Assembly: GCA_022769285.1 (NCBI GenBank)
Contig: JALEKD010000025.1
Location: 1 to 64,000 of the forward strand
From: Prevotella sp.
Lineage (GTDB): Bacteria; Bacteroidota; Bacteroidia; Bacteroidales; Bacteroidaceae
DNA length: 64,000 nucleotides
Direction of reading: 5' to 3'
A model generated the notes under the pieces. That model was not told where the DNA came from and did not search any database. It saw only the letters and a program-made list of their open reading frames with translations. Below are positions 48,492 to 59,074 of the stretch, in pieces (positions within the stretch are counted from its first letter, which is position 1; the number at the start of each line of letters is the position of its first letter). The position numbers were made by a program, and so were the translations under genes.

Positions 48492-48872
48492 TTAGAGGCG
48501 GGCCGCCCACAGACCATGCAGGTTGCAGTACTCGCGGGCACCCACCACCGGCTCGGCGGTCATAAACACGGCCACAGGCTCGGCTGTAGGCTCCAGGTAG
48601 CGGCGCATAATGCCATGGACAGTTATCAGTTCTATCCACTGGATGTAGTGTGCGGGCGTCATGGGGTGCAGGGTGCTGCCCACCGTTACCCGGTAGCCGC
48701 CCTGGATGGGCTCTATCACCGGCACGTGCTTCTCCGTGGCGGCATCGGTGGTGTTGGCTTCCACCAGTTGCATGGGCTGACCGCAGCAGGTCAGCGTTCC
48801 GCCACCGGCATTGACCACTTCGACCATATTGCCACACACGGCGCAACGGTACACTTGCTTAGTCTCTGTCAT
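48492..48872 (-). CDS. Desulfoferrodoxin / superoxide reductase
   Basis: YRCAVCGNMVEVVNAGGGTLTCCGQPM; KHVPVIE, HPMTPAHYIQWIEL, AREYCNLHGLWA. Confidence 0.9.
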   Translation of the reverse strand: MTETKQVYRCAVCGNMVEVVNAGGGTLTCCGQPMQLVEANTTDAATEKHVPVIEPIQGGYRVTVGSTLHPMTPAHYIQWIELITVHGIMRRYLEPTAEPVAVFMTAEPVVGAREYCNLHGLWAARL

Positions 48873-48996
48873 AGTTGCTCCTTTCTTTTAGAATGATTGT
48901 CGGGGCTAATATAGTGTAAGTTAGCGACATAGCCACCATGACGGCAGCAAATTTAAGGATTATTATCATTTGAGCCGCGGCCATGGGGGCCACGCC

Positions 48997-51900
48997 CTAC
49001 CGGGTCAGACTGAACTTAATACTCAGTCCGAAGTCGCGCGTGGTGGTGGGGTAACTGTTGCTGGCCAACAGGGGTGTGTTAGTCTGCCTGTCGTAGTAGA
49101 AACTGAGGGTGAGCAGCCTCGACAAGGTATAGTCGGCCATCAGGCTGAGCTTAAACGCGGTGTTGCCGCTGCTGGCAAAACTGCTAACCGAGGCTATGTC
49201 GCGGCTAATGCTGGCCTGGCGGCGATAGCTTAGGTCGAGTCGCAGGTTCAGGTCATTATTAGTGCCGCCGCGGGCCGTAGTGGTGGTGGCCGCGGTGGTG
49301 TCGGTCTTCTTGCGGCCCCTCACCTTGCGCATATTGCGTGGCCCCAACAGTTTAAAGTTATTGATACGGTAGCCCATGCCTATTACCCAGTCGTGGCTCG
49401 AAGCCTCGTTGAGCTGTACGCTGGTCATGCTCAGGTTGAGAACCCTCGTGGTGCGATACTCGAACTTGGCGGTAAGATTATTGTCAAACGTCATGTCCAC
49501 GCCCAGCAACGGTGAGAATGCCTCGTTGATACTTACGCTCGACACGTTGTACATACTGCTGGGCGAAGGCAGCCCCGTAGTGGCATCGGTTACAAATCCC
49601 ACCCCATTCATAAACTCCTGGAACGTACTGTAGGTACTATAGGAGCCCACGGCGTACACGCTGCGGTAGGCGTGGTTGATGTTGAAGCTCTTGAATACAT
49701 CGCGGAACCAGGGAAGCTTGGCCAGACCGCTATAGCGCATCGTCCAGTTGGGCAGGATACGCGCCAGCGATGGGAAGATGTCCAGGCCGCCGCCCATGCT
49801 GGTGTACGAGGCTAAGAAAGCAGGCACCATGACATCGGCGCTGTACTTGTTGACGCTCCCGTTGGCTGGGTCAAAGGGCTTGCCGGCCAGGGCGCTGCCC
49901 GCGGGGTACACGGCACCGGCATAGCGGGCCTCGACACGATCGCGGAAGCCGTCGAGCGAGCGGCAAAAGCGGTCAAATACAGACGAGCGGAAGCCGTTGT
50001 CCGCGCTGCCCATAGCCCCGAAGGCGCTCTTGAGCGACAGGGTGGTCATGGTGAATGTACCACTCTGCGTGGTGGGGCTTCCGGCATACATATACTGTAT
50101 GCTCTTTGAGCGGTTCTCCGTCCGGCTGGCCGTCAGGTCTATCTTCAGATTGCGTATAGGCTCCAGTGTCATGCGTATCTGTAGATCCGAGGTCAGGCTG
50201 GTAGTAGCCGGGGTGGCCACGGAGTCGTTCATAAGTAGCCAGCCATTGTCGCGGGCACGGTCTATGTAGCTGTCGTCTATCAGGCCAAAGGCAAAATCGA
50301 GGCCGGGAGAGAGCAGGCCGTCGCCGCGCTTCTGCCCGAAGGCGTTGCCCACCATCGGCATAAATCCTGGAAGCGACAGGGCGTACTGGTTGCGGTAACT
50401 TACACTCACATTGCGTACCATCATAAGTACCCGGGCCACACTCTGGGCCGTCTTGTACCACGTCTTCTCCTCCAGTGGTTCCTTGGGGGTTACCGTGACC
50501 TTAATCTTGACCGCCGAATCCACGTGGTTGAGTATTCTGATTTGATTGTCGTTCACCCGCTTATACTCTAACTTAAAGGGACGGCCCTCCTTGGTCTTGG
50601 CCGTTACCACTATGCGGCGGGTGCGCTTGCTGTGAGTCAGGCTAATGGTGGTGTCGGGCATCAGGGTCACCTCGCGCTCATAACTGCGGCGGTTCAGGGG
50701 CAGGCTCTTTTTCTGTAGCTCGGCGGCAGCGTCCTTAGTGTTGGCCGCCTTCTTCGCCTCGGCGCGCGCCTTGACCTTGGCGGCCCGCTCGCGGTCTATC
50801 TCGGCATTGCTCTTCTCCTTGCGGAACCTATCGTTGGTCTTGCGGAGGAAGGGGATATGGTTGTAGAGCCTCTCCATATTCCAGGTGGAGCTAATGTTTA
50901 GGTCGCGGTTGCTCACGATGCTGTTGCCAAGCGAGGTACCGTCGTCCAGCGACGTGCCGCGGGCCCAGTTGTACGTAGCAGTATAGTTGGCGTTGGCATT
51001 GAGCCAGTCGAAGATGGGGATGAGGTTCAGGGGCACCTGGTACGACACCGAGAACGACTGACTGTAGTCCAGGGGCGTGCCCATGTGCCTCAGGCTGGTC
51101 CTGACAGAGTCCTTCCAGGCCGCATAGGCATCTGGGTAACGCTCCTTGTTAACCGGGGCGTATGGCTCTTCGACCTCGGCGTGCGTGGCGCTTTGGAAAT
51201 TCATGTGCAAGTTACGCGTTAGGTCCCAGCGAAGGGTCAGCTCGCGGTTCCAGAGGAACTGTGAGCTAAAGGTGAGGGGCAGCTGACTTCCACCGAGGTC
51301 TTCCATATCGCGCTCTTGCAGCTCGTAGTAGTTGCGGGTCATCTCCGTGCTGAAGCCCACGTTCTGTGGAAGCCAGTTGAGGCCAAACCGCTTCAAGATG
51401 TCGGCCCACTTGGATCTGGTCTTCATCTTGCGGAACGGCTCCCAAGCCTTGAAGACCGGCGTCCACGTATATGTGAGCGCCCCGCGCCAGTTGTCTTCTC
51501 TCTCGTACACCGTTGTCTCGCCACTGGTCTGCTTGTGCGAGTGGCTGTAGGTCAATGAGAAGTTGGCAGGGTCGTATGGCATCGGGTGACGCTTGTTCTG
51601 TATTCCCACGCGTACATTGGAGAGCGAGAAGTTGGTATTGGTGGTCCGGGTGACGGCTATGCTGTTGATAGAGTCGCGCTCGTGGTCGGAGCCGACGGCC
51701 TCCAGCGCATCCTTGAGCCTCATGTCGGTGTCCAGGGGGTTGTACTTGGGCGTGGTGGTCTCCTTGGATACTGAGTAGTAAAGCGGGGCACTCACCTTGG
51801 CCTTGTCTGGGAAGAACTTGCCTAACTCCAGACTCGTGGTGACGCTATAGGTCTTGTAGTCATCGGTCGACCGCTGGCTCACGCCCTCCTCTAAGCCACC

Positions 51901-54900
51901 AAAGCCCTCTGTGAGGTAGCGGCCCTGTACATTGACAGTTCCGAAGTCGGCCAGCTGTACGTTCAGGTTACCCTGTGCGGCCCAGCCGCCGCTGTTGTTG
52001 TACTCCTTGAGGCGCAGCTCGTTAACCCATACCTCCGCTGACTTGACTGAGCCTGCCTTGTTGCGCACACCTATCATCATGGTCTTCACCTCGCCCAGCG
52101 TGGGGTTACCCACGATGCTCACACGATTAGCCGGATGCTCAGAGTCGTAAGCCGAGAACTCCCGGGCATACGAGGCGGTACCCTGTGCCTTGGCCAGGTT
52201 ACGCTCCTTCTTGATACGGGTAAACACGGAGAGCGGTATGTCCATCATGTTGGCGCTGGGCCATACCTTCTCGCAGTCAGCGAGCGAATACTTGTCGTAC
52301 ACGCCGGCTGCGGTAAGTTTCAAGGGTATCTCGTACTCGTAGTAGTTGGTCTTGTAGTCGCTACCCAACCTTACGAATACAGCCATCTGGTCATCGGCGA
52401 GCGCCGTGGTGTTCTGCTCCATCGCATTGGCATGCACGAACATCTGCAAACGGCGATACTGACGCAGGTCAAGGGTCGTATTCTTGTAAACGGCCTTGGA
52501 CTCGTTGGTGCCGAGGTCGGTTACCACCATGTTGAGGGCCTGCTCATTGGCCTCGACCAACTGGGGCTGTGTGGGGTCCTGCGCCCTGGTTATGCCAGGA
52601 GGCAGCACGTAGTTGACGGGGGCCTTGTCGTTGTTCTCCTCTATATTAATAGAGCTCACTGTCATCTTGCCAGAAGCCGAAGCCGTCGCGTCGAGTAGCT
52701 GGTTGTACATTCGCCACTCGCCCTTGACCAGGTCCAGGCTGCCGAAGCGCATTACGATGGGGTGGGTAAACCCGGTGAGGAACATGCGCATGAACCGCAT
52801 GCTGGTAAAGTCGGATATGTTGCCTACACGGCGCTCGTAGTCTTCCAACGGGATGCGGAACTGGTACCAGGTGACCTTAGCAGAAGTGCCGTTGCGCAAC
52901 GGGGCCGTGGCATCACGGCGGTCTACGATGTAGTTGTGGCCCACCACCATGTCCTGGGGGCGGATGGAAATATGATACTGGTAGTATTTCTCGTACTCAT
53001 TGAGGGTGTAGTCCTGGTTGATGTCCTCAACATCAGGGGTAGTCTTATACGAGGTATCGTAACTCTCAGTACGGCTGTCAGAGTCGGGCGAGTTGCCCTG
53101 CGGGTTGTTGATACGCTTATAGCGATCCAGGATAGAAGTCTTGGCACGGTCGTAGTCCGAGCCGCGGAAGTAGTGGTAATCGTCGTTGGCCGGGTCGTTG
53201 AGGATAGAGTCATAGACCTCGGGGCTGACCTTGCCCTGGGCGGCACGGAGGAACTCTTGGTACGACTCAAACTGGCGTTCTTCCTCATCGCGCAGTCCGT
53301 TGAAGCCCACATCCTGGAGGGCACGACTGCCCGAAGTAGTGGCAAAGGCGTAGGTGACGTTACCCTGGGTGGGAACCTTACCCCACTGGGTGGTGGCATA
53401 GCTCTGGGAGCCGTCGACGGGCATGCCACTCTCGTAGAACTTCTTGCCATCGCGCAGTACGTCCTCGCTCACCTCGCCCAGGTTGATGTAGAAGTCGCCG
53501 CCGTACTCATTGGCATCGGCCTGCTGGTTGGTATAGATGAATGGATCCATGAGCCAGAACTCCACGTACTCGATGTTGGCCGTCTCGAAGTCATTGGTGT
53601 TGAGTTTACGCATCATGCCGCCCCACTTGGTCTGAGGGCTATTGAGCGTACCATCGCGGTTCAGGTCGGGGTTAAAGTTGTACGGGCCGCGCTCACGGGG
53701 ATAGTAGGCCAGGTTCAGGATAGGCAGCGTGGAGATAGCTCCGTTGTAGCTGCTCTGGTCGCGGTTAGGATAGAGCTCGCTTACCAGTACCTCGCGCACG
53801 TAGTGGTTAGAAAGCTGTTCGAGGTCGCTCTTGATATGACCAGGAGTAAGCGAACTGCTACGGCGGGTAAAGAGCGGGTCGATGTTATACCAGGCCAGGA
53901 GAGAGCGGTCGTAACCACTCTTCAGGGTCGTCTTGTCGTTATAGTTGGCCATGGTAGACGGCACGCTGGATATTATCCACGCCGAGGGTGTCGATACATC
54001 TATCTTGCTGGTCGTATTTTCAAAGTCGTCCAGGTATGAGGCGTTATCTTGCGTCCCGTGGCTCTGGCCGGCTATCAGCTGTGCAAACTCGGCATTGAAT
54101 GAAATCTGCGAAGGCTGCGTTACGTGCAGGAAAGGTATCTTGTTGAGTACATTGGTAAGCCACTGGCTCTCCTTCTTCCAGTTTAGATTTATACCCCACA
54201 GCGTATTGTTCAGCGGCTCGGCTCCCATGTTCACCTTGGTGGTCAGGGCTTGCTCAGAGAGATGCTGCAGCGTACCGCTGAGCTGAAATTCCTTGCTAAA
54301 GTCGTACTCCCAGTTCATGCCGAACATCGTCTTGCGCTGCTGAGCGTAGTCTGAGTTGCTCTCGAGCGACACGTTGACTTGGGTGCCTGCATCTATGAGA
54401 CTCTGGTTAAGCAGTGTCACCTCGCCGGCACTGTAGTCGACCGTGTAGTCCGTACCCTCGACCAGGGTGACACCTCCGGCCGTTACCACGACCGACCCCT
54501 GGGGCACATTGTAGGCTCCGAGCGAGATAACGCCGGCCGCGCTACCCTTGAACTGGCCCGTCAGGATATACTTGTTCTTCTCGGCTATCTGCCTGGCCAC
54601 CGTGCGGGTCGAGTCGTACAGCTCGGTAAAGGCATAGTGGCTCGCGCGGTCGGGGGCCACGCCCTTGGACACCAAGTAAGAGAACATGTACGAACCGAAA
54701 GGCTCTACGCAGGGAAAGAACACCCGACCATTGCTCACGGTATAGCCCTCTACGTAGTCAAAGTAGCCATTAGGGTTGGGCTTATTGTTGTTGTCCAGAC
54801 GGTCGGCGCCCAAGGCACGGATGAGGGGAGTACTCTTAACCTGCGTTTCAGGTATATAATTAAGGTACACGCCTGCTGTGTCGCTCTGGAACTTGACATC

Positions 54901-56571
54901 CAGCCTGAATTTCTCTTTCTCTACGCTTGAGGCGAGACTATACACGTTCTTCATCATCAAGTCCCAGTTGCCCTGAGTGGGGTTGTTGCTCGTATTCTTC
55001 AACGCCTTGACGAAGAGAGCCTTGGTTACATCTGTAACGTCGGCCGCAAACTCGCCCACCTGGTACGTTACACCGCCATAGGTGTACTCGTAGGCCACCG
55101 CCAGCACCTGGTCGCTCTGCAGGGTGGTACGCAGCGACACATAGCCCAAGGCTGAGTTGAGGGTGTACTCCGACGGACTCAGCAAGCGGGCACTCTCGAG
55201 CTTCTCGTAGTCGGTTCCGCCCACCAAGCCAGCCCCGTCGAGTGTAGAGGTGGTGGCATCGATGTTGCGTGCATCGGCATAGGCGGTGGTGATGGTCTGG
55301 TACTCGCTGTTGGCCGTGTTGGAGGGCACCGCCTGGCCCGTTACGCCCCACATGGGGTTAGATACCTTCTTATTCTCGCCCAGGTCGGTCAGCGCCACGA
55401 TGTTGCGGGTATTGGTGGCGGTTCCGGTCTTGTTGGTCACCCATACCTCGACGCGATTGATGGTAACGCCGGTGGTCATGTTAGGCAGGGTGCGCATGGC
55501 GGCATCGTACTTGCTCCTAAAGTACTGCGACAGGAAGAAGTGCATGTTCTCCTCGTAGTTGGCCACATTGATTTCAAACGGGGTGAGCTGCACGCCGCCC
55601 TTAGACGACACACTGGTAGTGGTACTCTTCTTCTGCGAGGCTACCAGTTGCAGTTTCAGGCGGCCAAACTGCAAGTCCGTGCGCAGTCCGAACAGCGAAC
55701 TGGCGCCCTTTACTAACGATGAGTTAGACGGGAACGACACATTACCGGCCTCGAGCAACTTAACTATCTCGTCCTCCTTGCCATCGTACTTGAGCTTGAG
55801 GTTCTGGGTATCGAAATCGAATGTAGCGTCGGTGTTGTAGTTAAGGTTCATGTTGACCTTGTCACCTACTTTACCATTAACATTAAGGTTAATCTTCTCG
55901 TCGAAGTCAAGGGTGGTGGTCTTGCGGTTGCGGATAGGCAGACTGGGGTTATCGATATTCTTGAGGGTAGCGCCAAACTTGAGCTCAGCACTACCCTGGG
56001 TCTTGATGCGTACACCACCGGGGCCAAAGATTTTCTCGGCCGGGCCGAGGTCGAAGTGCATGTCCGAGAAGTCGAACTTCTCCTTGCCCTTGGCCTGGTA
56101 AATCTCGTCGTTCTTACTCCGGTAGAAGCGGCTACGTGCCTGGCGCTCACTCCAGCGTCTGTACTCGTCGGGGGTCATAATGATAGGCGCCTCGAGCCAC
56201 ACACTGCCGATGCGGGTGCCAACGAGGTAACGGTCCAGTGTATCATTGTACACCACTTCCTGCTTCAGGTTGTCGGGGCGATGCAGGTCGGCCACGGGCT
56301 GACCGTAATCGTCGAGCGTAAGGGCTGTAGTACGCTGTATTTTCCAACGGGGGTGAAGCAGCGAGTCGGGTATGGTGTCCTCTTCTATCAGGATGGGCTG
56401 CGCCTTGACGGCCACCCGACGTACCGTGTCGGCCGGAACCGCCGTGGCAGCCTTGTGCACGGGCTTGCGGGCCTGAAGAATAGACACAGAGGCTGCGTAT
56501 CCGAGGGTAGAAACCATCGGCAACAGTATCAGAGCGGTACGTAGCCAGCGTCTAATCTTCGTGCGGAGCAT
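48997..56571 (-). CDS. sprA: Type IX secretion outer-membrane protein SprA
   Basis: 2524 aa; GSAELKFGATLKNIDNPSLPIRNRKTTTLDFDEKINLNVNGKVGDKVNMNLNYNTDATFDFDTQNLKLKYDG; directly next to ruvA. Confidence 0.95.
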   Translation of the reverse strand: MLRTKIRRWLRTALILLPMVSTLGYAASVSILQARKPVHKAATAVPADTVRRVAVKAQPILIEEDTIPDSLLHPRWKIQRTTALTLDDYGQPVADLHRPDNLKQEVVYNDTLDRYLVGTRIGSVWLEAPIIMTPDEYRRWSERQARSRFYRSKNDEIYQAKGKEKFDFSDMHFDLGPAEKIFGPGGVRIKTQGSAELKFGATLKNIDNPSLPIRNRKTTTLDFDEKINLNVNGKVGDKVNMNLNYNTDATFDFDTQNLKLKYDGKEDEIVKLLEAGNVSFPSNSSLVKGASSLFGLRTDLQFGRLKLQLVASQKKSTTTSVSSKGGVQLTPFEINVANYEENMHFFLSQYFRSKYDAAMRTLPNMTTGVTINRVEVWVTNKTGTATNTRNIVALTDLGENKKVSNPMWGVTGQAVPSNTANSEYQTITTAYADARNIDATTSTLDGAGLVGGTDYEKLESARLLSPSEYTLNSALGYVSLRTTLQSDQVLAVAYEYTYGGVTYQVGEFAADVTDVTKALFVKALKNTSNNPTQGNWDLMMKNVYSLASSVEKEKFRLDVKFQSDTAGVYLNYIPETQVKSTPLIRALGADRLDNNNKPNPNGYFDYVEGYTVSNGRVFFPCVEPFGSYMFSYLVSKGVAPDRASHYAFTELYDSTRTVARQIAEKNKYILTGQFKGSAAGVISLGAYNVPQGSVVVTAGGVTLVEGTDYTVDYSAGEVTLLNQSLIDAGTQVNVSLESNSDYAQQRKTMFGMNWEYDFSKEFQLSGTLQHLSEQALTTKVNMGAEPLNNTLWGINLNWKKESQWLTNVLNKIPFLHVTQPSQISFNAEFAQLIAGQSHGTQDNASYLDDFENTTSKIDVSTPSAWIISSVPSTMANYNDKTTLKSGYDRSLLAWYNIDPLFTRRSSSLTPGHIKSDLEQLSNHYVREVLVSELYPNRDQSSYNGAISTLPILNLAYYPRERGPYNFNPDLNRDGTLNSPQTKWGGMMRKLNTNDFETANIEYVEFWLMDPFIYTNQQADANEYGGDFYINLGEVSEDVLRDGKKFYESGMPVDGSQSYATTQWGKVPTQGNVTYAFATTSGSRALQDVGFNGLRDEEERQFESYQEFLRAAQGKVSPEVYDSILNDPANDDYHYFRGSDYDRAKTSILDRYKRINNPQGNSPDSDSRTESYDTSYKTTPDVEDINQDYTLNEYEKYYQYHISIRPQDMVVGHNYIVDRRDATAPLRNGTSAKVTWYQFRIPLEDYERRVGNISDFTSMRFMRMFLTGFTHPIVMRFGSLDLVKGEWRMYNQLLDATASASGKMTVSSINIEENNDKAPVNYVLPPGITRAQDPTQPQLVEANEQALNMVVTDLGTNESKAVYKNTTLDLRQYRRLQMFVHANAMEQNTTALADDQMAVFVRLGSDYKTNYYEYEIPLKLTAAGVYDKYSLADCEKVWPSANMMDIPLSVFTRIKKERNLAKAQGTASYAREFSAYDSEHPANRVSIVGNPTLGEVKTMMIGVRNKAGSVKSAEVWVNELRLKEYNNSGGWAAQGNLNVQLADFGTVNVQGRYLTEGFGGLEEGVSQRSTDDYKTYSVTTSLELGKFFPDKAKVSAPLYYSVSKETTTPKYNPLDTDMRLKDALEAVGSDHERDSINSIAVTRTTNTNFSLSNVRVGIQNKRHPMPYDPANFSLTYSHSHKQTSGETTVYEREDNWRGALTYTWTPVFKAWEPFRKMKTRSKWADILKRFGLNWLPQNVGFSTEMTRNYYELQERDMEDLGGSQLPLTFSSQFLWNRELTLRWDLTRNLHMNFQSATHAEVEEPYAPVNKERYPDAYAAWKDSVRTSLRHMGTPLDYSQSFSVSYQVPLNLIPIFDWLNANANYTATYNWARGTSLDDGTSLGNSIVSNRDLNISSTWNMERLYNHIPFLRKTNDRFRKEKSNAEIDRERAAKVKARAEAKKAANTKDAAAELQKKSLPLNRRSYEREVTLMPDTTISLTHSKRTRRIVVTAKTKEGRPFKLEYKRVNDNQIRILNHVDSAVKIKVTVTPKEPLEEKTWYKTAQSVARVLMMVRNVSVSYRNQYALSLPGFMPMVGNAFGQKRGDGLLSPGLDFAFGLIDDSYIDRARDNGWLLMNDSVATPATTSLTSDLQIRMTLEPIRNLKIDLTASRTENRSKSIQYMYAGSPTTQSGTFTMTTLSLKSAFGAMGSADNGFRSSVFDRFCRSLDGFRDRVEARYAGAVYPAGSALAGKPFDPANGSVNKYSADVMVPAFLASYTSMGGGLDIFPSLARILPNWTMRYSGLAKLPWFRDVFKSFNINHAYRSVYAVGSYSTYSTFQEFMNGVGFVTDATTGLPSPSSMYNVSSVSINEAFSPLLGVDMTFDNNLTAKFEYRTTRVLNLSMTSVQLNEASSHDWVIGMGYRINNFKLLGPRNMRKVRGRKKTDTTAATTTTARGGTNNDLNLRLDLSYRRQASISRDIASVSSFASSGNTAFKLSLMADYTLSRLLTLSFYYDRQTNTPLLASNSYPTTTRDFGLSIKFSLTR

Positions 56572-56575
56572 AGAG

Positions 56576-57190
56576 TTACTTTATCTGTTTCAGGGCCAGT
56601 TTGACCACCTGCTCAACGGGCAGCGAGGGCTGTTCCTGCATGATGGCGGTAACCACCTTGGCCGACGGGGCGGGGGCAAAGCCCAGCATGGTAAGGGCGC
56701 TCACTGCCTCGTCCTTGATGGCGGTGTCTACCGTGGGACCGCTGGCCACCGTGGCATGCAGCTCGTCGGCTATGCCCAGGGCCACGATACGGTCCCTGAG
56801 ATCCACGATGATGCGCTGGGCCGTCTTGAGCCCTATTCCCTTAACACTCTTGAGCATGCGCTCGTCGCCTGTGGCTATCACGTTGCACAACTCGGCCGGG
56901 GTGATGGCCGAGAGTATCATCCGGGCTGTATTGGAGCCCACGCCCGACACCGTAACCAGCAACCGGTAGAGCTCGCGCTCCTGGCGCGAAGCAAAACCAT
57001 AAAGTGTGTAGGCGTCGTCGCGCCCTCCGGTAACCAGGTTCTCGTGTACGTAGAGTTTCACGGCATCCTTGCCCTGTATGGCGGTGTACGTGTTGAGCGA
57101 TATGTTGAGCGCGTAGCCTACCCCGGCTGCCTCTACCACGGCCACCGTGGGCGTAAGCTCGGCCAGGGTGCCCTTGATATATTCTATCAT
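56576..57190 (-). CDS. ruvA: Holliday junction branch migration protein RuvA
   Basis: MIEYIKGTLAELTPTVAVVEAAGVGYAL, VSGVGSNTARMILS, VKGIGLKTAQRIIVDLRD. Confidence 0.95.
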   Translation of the reverse strand: MIEYIKGTLAELTPTVAVVEAAGVGYALNISLNTYTAIQGKDAVKLYVHENLVTGGRDDAYTLYGFASRQERELYRLLVTVSGVGSNTARMILSAITPAELCNVIATGDERMLKSVKGIGLKTAQRIIVDLRDRIVALGIADELHATVASGPTVDTAIKDEAVSALTMLGFAPAPSAKVVTAIMQEQPSLPVEQVVKLALKQIK

Positions 57191-57313
57191 AGTCGTTGCA
57201 TACTTATAGTATATTATTAACGCAAAAGATGCCACAATATTGTATAAACTGGCCAAAGTTTCGCACGCCACAGCCACAGATACCCATTTCGAGGTATTCT
57301 TTCTGTCTTTTTG

Positions 57314-57321
57314 CAAATTTA
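57314..57321 (-). promoter_or_regulatory. -7 element TAAATTTG upstream of ruvA-sprA
   Basis: CAAATTTA on + strand. Confidence 0.5.
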
Positions 57322-57356
57322 ACGCCATTTTCACTGCCTATTTCATAGAAATAGCG

Positions 57357-57364
57357 TAATTTTG
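57357..57364 (+). promoter_or_regulatory. -7 element TAATTTTG upstream of ddh
   Basis: Match to TAnnTTTG 32 nt before the ATG. Confidence 0.6.
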
Positions 57365-57395
57365 CCGACAAATAAAGACTATCAATACTAAAATT

Positions 57396-58295
57396 ATGAA
57401 AAAGATTAGAGCCGCCGTAGTAGGCTACGGCAACATAGGTCACTACACAGTACAGGCACTTGAGGCCTCCAAGGATTTTGAGATAGCCGGCATTGTTCGC
57501 CGACAGGGCAACAAGGACTGCCCGATAGAACTTACACCCTACGAGGTGGTCGATGACATCGCCAAGCTCAAGGATGTAGACGTGGCCATACTGGCTACAC
57601 CCACACGGTCGTGCCCTGAGTACGCAGCCAAGATTGTAGCCTTAGGCATCAACACCGTTGACAGTTTCGACATACACACCAGCATCCTGGAGTACCGCCG
57701 CCAGCAGACAGAGAATTGCCTCAAGGCCGGCAAGGTAAGCGTTATCTCGGCAGGATGGGATCCGGGCAGCGACTCGGTGGTACGTGTACTCATAGAGAGC
57801 CTGGCCCCAAAGGGACTAAGCTACACTAACTTCGGCCCGGGCATGAGCATGGGTCACTCGGTATGCGTACGCAGCAAGGAGGGCGTCAAGAACGCTCTGT
57901 CGGTAACTATTCCACTGGGCGAGGGCATACACCGCCGCATGGTGTACGTAGAGCTGGAAGAGGGAGCCACCTTAGAACAGGTAACGGCCGAGATTAAGGC
58001 CGACCCGTACTTCGCCAACGACGAGACGCACGTCTTTGCCGTAGCATCGGTAGACGATGTACGCGACATGGGCCACGGCGTAAACTTAGTACGCAAGGGT
58101 GTGAGTGGCAAGACCCCTAACCAGCGCTTCGAGTTCAACATGAGCATCAACAACCCGGCCCTTACCGCCCAGGTGCTGGTCAATGTGGCCCGCGCGTCCA
58201 TGCGCCTGCAGCCCGGATGCTACACCATGCCCGAGATACCCGTCATTGACATGCTGCCTGGCAGCCGCGAGGACATCATAGGTCACTTGGTATAA
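57396..58295 (+). CDS. ddh: meso-diaminopimelate dehydrogenase
   Basis: IRAAVVGYGNIGHYTVQALEASKDFEIAGIVRR, SAGWDPGSDSVVRVL, GPGMSMGHSVCVR. Confidence 0.93.
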   Translation: MKKIRAAVVGYGNIGHYTVQALEASKDFEIAGIVRRQGNKDCPIELTPYEVVDDIAKLKDVDVAILATPTRSCPEYAAKIVALGINTVDSFDIHTSILEYRRQQTENCLKAGKVSVISAGWDPGSDSVVRVLIESLAPKGLSYTNFGPGMSMGHSVCVRSKEGVKNALSVTIPLGEGIHRRMVYVELEEGATLEQVTAEIKADPYFANDETHVFAVASVDDVRDMGHGVNLVRKGVSGKTPNQRFEFNMSINNPALTAQVLVNVARASMRLQPGCYTMPEIPVIDMLPGSREDIIGHLV

Positions 58296-58351
58296 GCCGG
58301 CGGGTAACATAAAATAGATAAGAAAGGTAAAAGATTATAGGATAAACCATT

Positions 58352-58756
58352 ATGATAAACCGTAAAACATCCCTCATGCTCGCCTCTACGGTAGCTGCTG
58401 TAGCCGTGGCCCTGCTCATCAGCGCACGGCCGGCCGGCAACATCATCACGCGCAGTGGCAAGACCACCATCGTGAACACCACCCAACTGGGAAGCAGCGT
58501 ACGGGGCTTCAAGGGCAACACGCCCGTGCTGATATACATCAACAAGAATAAAGTGACCAAGGTTGAGGCGCTGCCCAACCAAGAGACGCCGCGGTTCTTT
58601 GCCCGCACCAAGGCCCTGTTGGCCCGCTTCGAGGGCATGACCGTAAGCAAGGCCGCCAAGGCAAACGTGGACGGGGTGACAGGAGCCACCTTCTCGTCCA
58701 AGGCGCTGAAGAAGAACGTAAAGCTCGGCTTGGAATACTACCAACAGCACAAGTAA
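58352..58756 (+). CDS. FMN-binding domain protein
   Basis: Signal/TM N-terminus; DGVTGATFSSKALKKNVKLGLEYY (flavinylation-like motif). Confidence 0.8.
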   Translation: MINRKTSLMLASTVAAVAVALLISARPAGNIITRSGKTTIVNTTQLGSSVRGFKGNTPVLIYINKNKVTKVEALPNQETPRFFARTKALLARFEGMTVSKAAKANVDGVTGATFSSKALKKNVKLGLEYYQQHK

Positions 58757-58781
58757 TTTTTTTTCAGTAGTTTTTAGTTTT

Positions 58782-58819
58782 AAGGGTGTGGTCAGGACTA
58801 TTCCTGTCACACCCTTTTT
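58782..58819 (+). terminator. Terminator after FMN-binding protein gene
   Basis: aagggtgtg...cacaccctttttc. Confidence 0.85.
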
Positions 58820-58990
58820 CTGTATAGGCGGCCATCGCCTGCCAGCCCGAATGAGCCACGGGGTGGCGGAGAGCACCCTATCCATCTCCCCTAACAATAG
58901 TTTCAACAGGGATTGCCCCTGCCAAAGGTCAGGGGACCTTACCCTCTTATCCGCCTACCCTTTTGGGTAGCACAGAGCGCCCCACAGACT

Positions 58991-59074
58991 TCATCCGAAG
59001 ACTTGGGACGGACATTCTAAACCATGGGATGCTCATCCATAGACTCCGAATGTACATCTCAAATCTTAGGATGG
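58991..59074. repeat. 21-nt-period array, family 2, four units
   Basis: tcatccgaagacttgggacgg / acattctaaaccatgggatgc / tcatccatagactccgaatgt / acatctcaaatcttaggatgg. Confidence 0.65.
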
